Source: Corynebacterium aquatimens
GTDB taxonomy: Bacteria; Actinomycetota; Actinomycetes; Mycobacteriales; Mycobacteriaceae
NCBI RefSeq assembly: GCF_030408395.1
Contig: NZ_CP046980.1
Coordinates: forward strand, 2,418,001 to 2,482,000
Length of the DNA stretch: 64,000 nucleotides
Direction of reading: 5' to 3'
In this document: one piece after another, positions 57,636 through 64,000 of the stretch
Layout: each line of letters starts with the position of its first letter
Position numbering within the stretch: position 1 is the stretch's first letter
Position numbers and translations under genes: made by a program
The notes under the pieces: generated by a model
Seen by the model: only the letters and a program-made list of their open reading frames with translations
What the model was told of the DNA's origin: nothing
Databases searched by the model: none

Positions 57636-57794
57636 CTACTTCACCACCAGGTTAACCATCCGGCCCGGCACCACGATGGTCTTCACCACGTCCTTGCCCT
57701 CGAGCAGGCCGGCGATCCGATCGTCGTTACGCGCGAGCTCCTCGATCGCATCCTTGGAGGCCTCCGTGGGCACATCGATTCGCGCGCGTACTTT
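57636..57794 (-). pseudogene. leuS: Leucyl-tRNA synthetase, 3'-terminal fragment
   Basis: About 53 codons: [20 protein letters not shown] ... [19 protein letters not shown], then stop. This is the extreme C terminus of LeuS. Upstream sequence switches abruptly to aceA at about 57794, so the rest of leuS is absent here; an intact leuS must exist elsewhere because it is essential. Confidence 0.85.
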
Positions 57795-57954
57795 GCAGAA
57801 CCGCGAGTTCGCCGCAGCTGCAGACCGCGGCTTCACCGCTGTGAAGCACCAGCGTGAGGTCGGTGCTGGCTACTTCGACGCCATCGCCACCACCGTTGAC
57901 CCGAACTCCTCCACCACCGCCCTGAAGGGCTCCACCGAGGAGGGCCAGTTCTAA
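57795..57954 (+). pseudogene. aceA: Isocitrate lyase, 3'-terminal fragment
   Basis: Nearly identical to 46178-46337, the last 53 codons of aceA (LQNREF..., [29 protein letters not shown]). A few changes cluster near the joint (GAGGCTGCAGCAG against GCCGCAGCTGCAG). It has no promoter or start and is fused head-on to the leuS fragment. Confidence 0.92.
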
Positions 57955-58035
57955 GCATCTAGCTTCGAACTAACGCGAACCCGCCCTGCCGCTGTGCAGT
58001 GCGGGTTTTTCGTGCGCTTGGGGGCTGGTGGCTAT

Positions 58036-58596
58036 TCAGCGTCGCTCATTTGGTCCCACTCCCTTTTGAGCATGGCATAGGTCAACTCGTCCCCCCATTC
58101 GCCTTTGAAAATCTCTAGCTCGCGGAAGTGAGCTTCCTTGCGCATCCCAAGCCATGAGCCGGGCAGAGCCAGCATTTCGCGGATCGCACCTTCCGATGAT
58201 GCGGTGCAGATTTAGGGTCTCAAATCCGAAGCGGAGCATCTCGCGGGCTGCTTCCGAAGCTAGTCCTTTCCCTTGGTAATCGGGATGAAACACAAATCCG
58301 AATTCGCCCTGAAGATTTTCCCGGCTCAGCAGCATCAGAAGAACGTAACCGATGACCTTCCCGTCGTACTCAACGGCCAAGAGAAGAGTGTCTCCGTCAC
58401 TCTCGAGCTTCGTCTGAGTCATCCGCTTGGCCAGCTCTGCGGCGTTATCCTCGCGAGTGAGGGGCTCGTTGTATAGGTACCGAGCGACATCGTCTCGGGA
58501 TTCGAAATCAAACATGTCGTCTTCGTCGGCAGGCGTGAACGGTCTAATGATTAGACGGGGGGTTGTGATGGGTCGATCGAGCTGGAACGATGTCAT
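58036..58596 (-). pseudogene. GNAT acetyltransferase, copy 2, 5-bp frameshift near the end
   Basis: Residues 1-160 are intact: TSFQLDRPITTPRLIIRPFTPADEDDMFDFESRDDVARYLYNEPLT, and the acetyl-CoA loop FVFHPDYQGKGLASEAAREMLRFGFETLNLHRIIGRCDPRNAGSARLM. A 5-bp deletion near 58153 (copy 1 has CCGTGCCATG, copy 2 CCATG) then shifts the frame, replacing the last 30 residues. The original stop would have been at 58032. It may retain a fold but lacks the normal C terminus. Confidence 0.8.
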
Positions 58597-58662
58597 GGAA
58601 TTGAGGGTACTGTGTCCCACAGACCAGTGATATCGTGACATCACTATCGAGAGGAGGCCGTG

Positions 58663-58884
58663 ATGGATATTTTGATTAGGGGCATATCGGACGCAGCCGT
58701 AAAACGTTTGGACTCTGAAGCCGCCGAACTTGGGCTTTCCAGGAACGAATACCTGCGACGCAAAATTGAAGACACGGTGGAACCCAAGTCTCGAAGGAAG
58801 ATCACGGCGGATGATTGGGCCCGTACCGCCCGTATTCACGCTGATCTCTCGGACGAAGAAGTAATGCGCTCGGCATGGCATTAA
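58663..58884 (+). CDS. VapB/FitA-like antitoxin, copy 2
   Basis: Identical in protein sequence to 46739-46960, with the same GAGAGGAGG site and the same upstream palindrome (58626-58645). Again followed by a truncated toxin gene. The perfect identity contrasts with the strong divergence a few hundred bases later. Confidence 0.82.
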   Translation: MDILIRGISDAAVKRLDSEAAELGLSRNEYLRRKIEDTVEPKSRRKITADDWARTARIHADLSDEEVMRSAWH

Positions 58885-58958
58885 ACGGCTGGTTGATCGA
58901 CAAGTCAGCGTACGTTCGGTTTTCAGCTGACCGGCTCCAACATGGTGAAACGGCGTAG
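58875..58958 (+). pseudogene. VapC toxin remnant, copy 2
   Basis: Same 27-codon remnant and stop as at 46951-47034, so the truncation predates the copying (or homogenisation) of this segment. Confidence 0.7.
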
Positions 58959-58999
58959 GCTCGTGAATGAGAACCACTAGGCCTTAAAGGAGCACCGCC

Positions 59000-59521
59000 A
59001 TGACTGACACCAGCATTCAGTTCATCCCCACCGCAGACATCGTGGACATCTACGACGATTTCGAGGACGATGTGCAAAGCTGCGACACCCAGTTCCGCAA
59101 CTTCGGCGGCCGCACGGAGTTCTGCGGGGAGATCGTCACGATCTCCTGCTTCCAGGACAACGGTCTGGTGAAAAAGACGCTCAACTCCCCCGGCGAGGGC
59201 AAGGTGCTCGTCGTCGATGGTCATGGCAGCCTGCACACAGCGCTCATGGGCGACATGATCGCGGAGGCTGGCGTGGAGAACGGCTGGGCTGGGGTGATCA
59301 TCAACGGCCCGATCCGCGACTCCGCCGAGGTGGCCAAGATGGACTTCGGCTGCAAGGCACTGGGCACGAACCCCCGCAAGTCCGCCAAGGAAGGCGCGGG
59401 GAAGACGGACATCGTGATCCGCTTGGGCGGCATCGACTTTATCCCCGGCCACTACGTGTACGCGGATTCGGACGGGATCATTGTCACGCCGGAACCCGTC
59501 GTCAAGCGCGAAGAGGCGTAA
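59000..59521 (+). CDS. rraA: RraA-family protein, copy 2
   Basis: Same 173-aa sequence as 47076-47597. No difference seen in the protein, so both copies are presumably functional. It ends 4 bp before the second nei2. Confidence 0.88.
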   Translation: MTDTSIQFIPTADIVDIYDDFEDDVQSCDTQFRNFGGRTEFCGEIVTISCFQDNGLVKKTLNSPGEGKVLVVDGHGSLHTALMGDMIAEAGVENGWAGVIINGPIRDSAEVAKMDFGCKALGTNPRKSAKEGAGKTDIVIRLGGIDFIPGHYVYADSDGIIVTPEPVVKREEA

Positions 59522-59525
59522 ACTT

Positions 59526-60350
59526 TTGCCCGAAGGTCACGTCCTCCATGGGCTCGCAAACGAGCTCAACGCGCATTTCGCCGGCACATCGCTCGAGGTC
59601 ACCAGCCCGCAGGGCCGCTTCGCGCATGAGGCATCGCTTATCTGCGGCGCGCGTCTCCACCGCGCCTACGCCCACGGTAAACATCTGTTCATCGACTTTG
59701 ATGCCAGCGAGACCCACCCAGATTCCCCGGCCCACATTGTCTACATCCACTTGGGTCTCATCGGTTCGCTCAGGTTTGAGCCGGCTGATGATGAATGGGG
59801 GCAAATGCGCCTGCACATTTCCAACGGCACCGTCGCCGCGAACCTGCGCGGACCGCAGTTCTGCAGGTTGCTTACCAGCGCCGAAGCCGCGGCGATCACG
59901 GACCGCTCCGGCGAAGACCCCATCCGTGCCGACGCCGACCCCGACGTCCTGTGGGAGTCAGTGCACCGGTCGAAGCGAACCATCGGCTCGCTTCTCATGG
60001 ACCAAAAAATGTTCGCCGGCGTGGGCAACATCTACCGCGCCGAGGTCTTGTTCAGGCAAAACCTGTCCCCGACCGTGCCCGGAAACACCCTCGACCGTGG
60101 TACGTTCGACGCGATTTGGACCGACCTCGTCGACTTGATGCGCTACGGCGTGGAAACAGGCCGGATTGACACCGTCCGTGAAGACCACACGCCCGAGGCA
60201 ATGGGCCGCGAGCCCCGGAAGGACGACCACGGCGGGGAGGTTTACGTCTACCGCCGGGCGGGTCTGCCCTGCTACGTCTGCGGCACACCCATTTCCACCA
60301 AGGTCGTCGAAGGCCGCAAGCTCTACTGGTGCCCTACCTGCCAAAAATAG
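59526..60350 (+). CDS. nei2: Fpg/Nei-family DNA glycosylase (Nei2-like), copy 2
   Basis: 274 aa, TTG start as in copy 1, mature N terminus PEGH. The first ~150 bp equal copy 1; after 59677 it diverges (copy 1 DFDAEDIGDTPAH, copy 2 DFDASETHPDSPAH). H2TH and the zinc finger CYVCGTPI...YWCPTCQK are intact, so both glycosylases should be active. Confidence 0.88.
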   Translation: MPEGHVLHGLANELNAHFAGTSLEVTSPQGRFAHEASLICGARLHRAYAHGKHLFIDFDASETHPDSPAHIVYIHLGLIGSLRFEPADDEWGQMRLHISNGTVAANLRGPQFCRLLTSAEAAAITDRSGEDPIRADADPDVLWESVHRSKRTIGSLLMDQKMFAGVGNIYRAEVLFRQNLSPTVPGNTLDRGTFDAIWTDLVDLMRYGVETGRIDTVREDHTPEAMGREPRKDDHGGEVYVYRRAGLPCYVCGTPISTKVVEGRKLYWCPTCQK

Positions 60351-60362
60351 CCATTGATCAGC

Positions 60363-60377
60363 AGCACCACTGGTGCT
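60363..60377. promoter_or_regulatory. Operator of the second vapBC pair
   Basis: AGCACCA-C-TGGTGCT, a perfect 15-bp palindrome touching the -10 box TACCCT (60377-60382), itself 7 nt before the vapB start. Typical autoregulation site. Confidence 0.65.
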
Positions 60378-60389
60378 ACCCTTTTACAC

Positions 60390-60641
60390 ATGAGGCTCAC
60401 CGTTCGCCTAGACCCCGAGATTTACGTGGCCGCCAAGGAGCTAGCTGCTGAAGAAAAGATCAGCACTGGCGAAGCAGTAAATGAGATTGCCCGTCGTGGA
60501 TTGGCGGCACGTCCTGTGAGGAAAAAGTTCACCATGCCTACCAAAAAAGTAGGAATGAAGATTGATTGCACGAACGTTGTCGAGGTTCTCGATTACTTGG
60601 ACCGGGTCGATGGACCCGAATCAGAAGAGCGCGTAAGTTGA
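60390..60641 (+). CDS. vapB: VapB-type ribbon-helix-helix antitoxin (second system)
   Basis: 83 aa. RLTVRLDPEIYVAAKELAAEEKISTGEAVNEIARRGL is the ribbon-helix-helix domain; the C terminus CTNVVEVLDYLDRVDGPESEERVS binds the toxin. Leaderless start at 60390. Unrelated in sequence to the duplicated antitoxin upstream. The pair with 60638-61069 exists only in the second copy of the block, so it is an insertion or a difference of the donor. Confidence 0.85.
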   Translation: MRLTVRLDPEIYVAAKELAAEEKISTGEAVNEIARRGLAARPVRKKFTMPTKKVGMKIDCTNVVEVLDYLDRVDGPESEERVS

Positions 60642-61069
60642 TCGTTGACGCCAACGTTCTCATCTATGCGGTCGCAGAGGATTCTGCGCACCATCGTGCT
60701 GCTTTACGCTGGCTAGAGGACGCGTTGAACGGTCCACAACGAGTCGGGTTTCCATGGTTGTCTCTGCTGGCTTTCCAGAGAATTCTCACGAACCCACGTA
60801 TCCAAAGTTCGCCGCTCTCAGCTGCAGAAGCATCTGATTACATCGATCTTTGGTTGAGACAGGACAATGCATGGGTCCCACAACCCGGAAACGGACACGC
60901 TGCGATCTTGCGTCGGCTCACCGTTGAATCCAAAGCCGTTGGGAATTTGGTTCCTGATGCCCATCTAGCTGCTCTCGCGGTCGAGTACGGTACATCGGTG
61001 GTGTCTTTCGACCGAGACTTTGCGAAGTTTGAAGGGGTCACGTGGCTAAATCCCCTGGAGGATGCATAA
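60638..61069 (+). CDS. vapC: VapC PIN-domain ribonuclease toxin (second system)
   Basis: 143 aa. IVDANVLIYAVAEDSAHHRAALRWLEDAL holds the first catalytic Asp; LVPDAHLAALAVEYGTSVVSFDRDFAKFEGVTWLNPL holds the later acidic residues. The TTG at 60638 overlaps the vapB stop (TTGA), a typical TA overlap. Looks intact. It ends 2 bp before the nnr start. Confidence 0.87.
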   Translation: MIVDANVLIYAVAEDSAHHRAALRWLEDALNGPQRVGFPWLSLLAFQRILTNPRIQSSPLSAAEASDYIDLWLRQDNAWVPQPGNGHAAILRRLTVESKAVGNLVPDAHLAALAVEYGTSVVSFDRDFAKFEGVTWLNPLEDA

Positions 61070-61071
61070 CC

Positions 61072-62685
61072 ATGTTGCTGGCGTACACGGCGGATGAAAT
61101 CCGCGCTGCGGAAGCACCGCTTCTTCGCACACAGGCAGAGCCAGATGAACTGATGAAGTCGGCAGCCCACGCAGTCTTCCTCGCAGCGCAGTCGATGCTC
61201 ACGTGGCCGGACCAGGTCGGCCACATTCGAAAGGATCCCCGCGTACTCCTCCTCGTCGGTAAGGGCGGCAACGGCGGGGACGCGCTCTACGCCGGCGTAG
61301 AACTGCTTGCCGCTGGTCACACGGTCGACGCGTGGCTGGCGTGGGGCACCGCGCACGAACGCGCGCTCGCGGCGTTCACGCAGGCTGGAGGGACCGTTCT
61401 CCCCCACGACGCGACGGACTTCCGCGACTACCGCCTTGCCATCGATGGCCTCACCGGCCTAGGCGGCGCGGGCTCCCTCGGGGAGGACGTCGCCAAAGTG
61501 CTCGAGGAACTCCGCGGATTCTGGTCGCGAATCTTAAGCGTCGATGTTCCTTCTGGCATCGTCGCCGACACAGGCGAGAAAGGCGCCACCCACGTCGTCG
61601 CCGATGCCACCGTCACATTCGGCGGCTGGCGGTACGCCCACGGCCTCGCGCCTGAATGCGGCATCCAACTCCTCGCGGATCCGTACACGCACGCCGGGAG
61701 CATCAGCGAAAACCTCGGCTGGCCCGACGGAAACCCACACCTGTTCCGCGCCATCGAGGACGCCCACGAGTGGCCGGACGGTTTTACGTTGCTCGGCCCC
61801 TGTAACGAAGGCTCACTCGAACCCGGCTTCGCGGACGATAAATACTCCGGCGGTGTCGTGGGCATTCGCGCTGGTAGCAGCCAATATCCCGGCGCGGCGA
61901 TCCTGTCGGCGTCCGGCGCGGTCCACGCCACGCCGTCGATGGTCCGCTACGTCGGCCCGCAAGCCGTCGAGGTCGTCCGCGCGCACCCAGAAATCGTCGC
62001 TACGCAACGGCTCGAAGACGCCGGGCGCGTCCAGGCGTGGGTCTTCGGCCCCGGCACCGGCACAGACGCTGACGCCTTCAATGACCTCGCGGCACTCATT
62101 GATCGCCCAGAGCCATTGCTTATCGACGCCGACGGGCTCACCCTCATCTCCAACTCAGCAACCCTGGTCGATCGCCTTCGCGCTCGGGAGGGCTTTACCG
62201 TCCTGACGCCTCATGACGGTGAATTTGAACGCCTCATCACAACAGAATGGATCGCCCCCGCCGATCTGCCCGAGCACGCGGGACGCTTCGTCGAAACGAA
62301 AGCCCTGGCTAACGCCTTGAATTGCACGATAGTCCGAAAAGGTAGATCAACAATAATCGTGGACCCAATTAATCAGCGAGCATCAATCGTTGATACCGCC
62401 AACTCGTGGGCAGCTACCCCTGGATCCGGCGACGTGCTGTCTGGCCTCATGGGCGCGCGCATTGCCCGCTCGGTGGTGCGGTTTGGCGATCGTGCCGCCG
62501 GCCTGGATCTCTTCCAGTCCGTCACCATCCATGCCGTCGCCGCCCAGATCTCTGCCAACACCCCGTTCGGCCCCGGCCCGACCCACGCATCCGCGATCGC
62601 CGCGGCCATCCCCGCCGCCACTGCGAAGATCACCCGGATCCCCAACCCTCCCGCCGCTGTCTCCCACCCTCCGGCACGCCCCTGA
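61072..62685 (+). CDS. nnr: Bifunctional NAD(P)H-hydrate repair enzyme, copy 2
   Basis: 537 aa with the same two domains and motifs as copy 1 (LLLVGKGGNGGDALYAGVEL, VLTPHDGEFERL, NSWAATPGSGDVLSGLMGARIA), but clearly divergent along its whole length. The C terminus differs (ITRIPNPPAAVSHPPARP). GGAGG precedes the ATG at 61072. One 11-mer at 62118 replaces GCTCATCGACG of copy 1. Confidence 0.9.
   Translation: MLLAYTADEIRAAEAPLLRTQAEPDELMKSAAHAVFLAAQSMLTWPDQVGHIRKDPRVLLLVGKGGNGGDALYAGVELLAAGHTVDAWLAWGTAHERALAAFTQAGGTVLPHDATDFRDYRLAIDGLTGLGGAGSLGEDVAKVLEELRGFWSRILSVDVPSGIVADTGEKGATHVVADATVTFGGWRYAHGLAPECGIQLLADPYTHAGSISENLGWPDGNPHLFRAIEDAHEWPDGFTLLGPCNEGSLEPGFADDKYSGGVVGIRAGSSQYPGAAILSASGAVHATPSMVRYVGPQAVEVVRAHPEIVATQRLEDAGRVQAWVFGPGTGTDADAFNDLAALIDRPEPLLIDADGLTLISNSATLVDRLRAREGFTVLTPHDGEFERLITTEWIAPADLPEHAGRFVETKALANALNCTIVRKGRSTIIVDPINQRASIVDTANSWAATPGSGDVLSGLMGARIARSVVRFGDRAAGLDLFQSVTIHAVAAQISANTPFGPGPTHASAIAAAIPAATAKITRIPNPPAAVSHPPARP
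62118..62128 (+). repeat. 11-mer GCTTATCGACG
   Basis: In nnr copy 2; CTT ATC GAC. Copy 1 has CTC ATC GAC at the same site. Confidence 0.85.
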
Positions 62686-62983
62686 CGTCACTAACACCAC
62701 CCCGACCCATAAACCGTATCTCACGTTTCTGACCTGCACCTTTCCTAACCGCCCGGCCCCAGGCCATGGCCGGCTGTCACCATCGTCAGGAGTCGCCTTC
62801 CTGCCCGCTAGGTTCCCCGCCCGTCGATACGCGAAATTTATATCCAACTTTCGATATCCCCCGCAAACCCGCAGGTCACAGCGGTGACAGTTTTCACTGA
62901 TACGTCAGCAAATCAAAATTTCGCGAATCGCCTGGGACGGACTCGCCTGCGCCAGGGCCAGAACAGGTTTAGCCTGGACCCTC
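62686..62983 (+). other. 298-bp gap between nnr and MFS, copy 2 only
   Basis: Copy 1 has an 8-bp gene overlap here. I see no gene. There is a short palindrome GGTCACAGCGGTGAC at 62872-62886 and AT-rich stretches near 62830-62850. TAGCCT near 62971 may be the -10 of the MFS gene. Confidence 0.6.
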
Positions 62984-64000
62984 GTGGGAAGAGAGAGGAA
63001 ACGCGCGCCCAGGCCGGCGCAGACGACTGAACGCTCAGAGTCGATGCAGTGGGTGCCGCTCATCGCGATTAGTTTCGCGGCGTTCGTCTACGTCACCTAT
63101 GAGATGTTCATGGTCGGCCTGATCACCCCGATCAGCCATGACCTGCGCGTTAGCGAAGGTCGCGTGGGCCTCCTGATGACCATTTACGCAGGCCTCGTCG
63201 CCGTAGTGACGTTGCCGTTGATGTGGCTTACGCGCAACGTCAACAGACGCCCGCTGCTGATCAGCACGTTGGTCTTCCTTACCGGCGGAATTGTTCTTCA
63301 GGCGCTCGCAGCTAATTATTGGGTTCTCGTTGCCGCGCGTATCTGCGCCGCCGTCACCCACGGCCTCTTCTGGTCCCTGGTCAACCCCATGTCAGCGCGT
63401 CTTTCCCCCGCCGGCTCCACAGGCCGGGCGGTCGCCATCGTGTCCCTTGGCTCGACGTTCGCACTGGTCTTGGGCTCGCCCATCTCCACGTTCATCGGCA
63501 ACGCGCTCGGTTGGCGCACCTCGACGTGGATCCTGGGCGCGGTGACGGTTGCGTCGATAAGCGTGCTCATGCTCTCGCTTCCCTCGATGCCCCAGCTTAG
63601 GCGCAGTGAGCTTAACGACGACCACCCCACCACCTCCGCCATCCTCCAACTAGTGGTCTACCTCGCGTTGGCGGTGACAGCGATTTTCACAACGTACTCC
63701 TACCTGGGCCTCATCGTGGAACGGACCGTGGGTCTGCCCTATGTTGCAGCGGGGCTCAGCGCGTACGGTCTGTTCGGAATTGTCGGCGTGGTGATCGCGG
63801 GCCGGCGCGTGGATCGACGCATGATTCGGGTGAACGCAATCGCGGTGAGCGCTCTCATCGTTGCCGCTGCTTTGGGGTACCTGGCATTTCTCACTGAGGG
63901 TGTGGCGCAGTGGATCGCTCTTGGTGCGCTCATCGTGGTGCTGGGTACCGCGGCTGGTGCTCTGCCCACGTCCGCGACCACGATCTTCATGCACGCCGGA
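62984..64000 (+). CDS. MFS transporter (DHA1-like), copy 2, cut by the window end
   Basis: First 339 codons of a paralog of 50035-51237: MQWVPLIAISFAAFVYVTYE, LITPISHDLRVSEGRVGLLM, RVDRRMIRVNAIAVSALIV. Helix pattern and motifs agree with copy 1. The GTG at 62984 follows TAGCCT by 8 nt, so unlike copy 1 it appears to have its own promoter and leaderless start. The 3' end lies beyond the window. Confidence 0.84.
   Translation, partial: MGRERKRAPRPAQTTERSESMQWVPLIAISFAAFVYVTYEMFMVGLITPISHDLRVSEGRVGLLMTIYAGLVAVVTLPLMWLTRNVNRRPLLISTLVFLTGGIVLQALAANYWVLVAARICAAVTHGLFWSLVNPMSARLSPAGSTGRAVAIVSLGSTFALVLGSPISTFIGNALGWRTSTWILGAVTVASISVLMLSLPSMPQLRRSELNDDHPTTSAILQLVVYLALAVTAIFTTYSYLGLIVERTVGLPYVAAGLSAYGLFGIVGVVIAGRRVDRRMIRVNAIAVSALIVAAALGYLAFLTEGVAQWIALGALIVVLGTAAGALPTSATTIFMHAG
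63552..63562 (-). repeat. 11-mer GCTTATCGACG (complement)
   Basis: In MFS copy 2; TCG ATA AGC, the same codons as in copy 1. Confidence 0.88.

Overview
The window is chromosomal DNA of an actinobacterium of the genus Corynebacterium or a very close relative. The evidence is the msrA-sodA-hrrA-hrrS gene order, DtxR-type iron boxes, a DUF5318 / class A PBP / GT87 / rpsF-ssb-rplI-dnaB block, a class E sortase with its small membrane partner, a divergent malate synthase G / isocitrate lyase pair, an rRNA operon with no tRNA in its spacer, and many leaderless genes in which a TANNNT box ends 6-8 nt before the start codon. No phage, plasmid, IS element or CRISPR array is visible.

Layout. 1-5.1 kb: msrA, sodA, an MFS exporter, an unattached iron box, a TM0106-type nuclease and a basic membrane protein. 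5.1-14.8 kb: hrrSA two-component system, two lipoproteins, class E sortase, a YidC-like insertase, TetR regulator, stress proteins, a 48-residue channel-like peptide, a pseudouridine synthase and a CadD-type exporter. 14.8-20.8 kb: rRNA operon on the minus strand. 20.8-28.5 kb: GntR-ABC operon, NYN protein, PspA, thioredoxin, metal-binding chaperone and an MFS symporter. 28.5-38.1 kb: a 30-bp tandem array, dnaB, a DnaA-box cluster, secreted protease, rplI-ssb-rpsF, GT87 glycosyltransferase, class A PBP and DUF5318. 38.2-46.4 kb: MarR, stress protein, trhO, DUF1846, malate synthase and isocitrate lyase (glyoxylate shunt).

46.2-64 kb is the most unusual part. The block aceA 3' end - GNAT - vapB - vapC fragment - rraA - nei2 - nnr - MFS occurs twice, about 11.9 kb apart. 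Between the copies lie an unknown protein, two DUF202 proteins, an acryloyl-CoA reductase-like enzyme, and an iron-box-controlled operon for a large collagen-like / FG-GAP surface protein plus a secreted partner. The join between copies is a leuS 3' fragment fused to an aceA 3' fragment, as expected for the novel joint of a tandem duplication. The first ~1.6 kb of the copies is almost identical, but nei2, nnr and MFS differ strongly beyond one sharp point, so the block is a mosaic. The acetyltransferase is broken differently in each copy.

A second window-wide signal is the 11-mer GCTTATCGACG. I find 18 exact copies on both strands, where a fraction of one is expected by chance. Inside genes it is read in different frames and often uses the rare codons TTA, ATA or CTT. 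It looks like a DNA-level recognition signal of unknown function.
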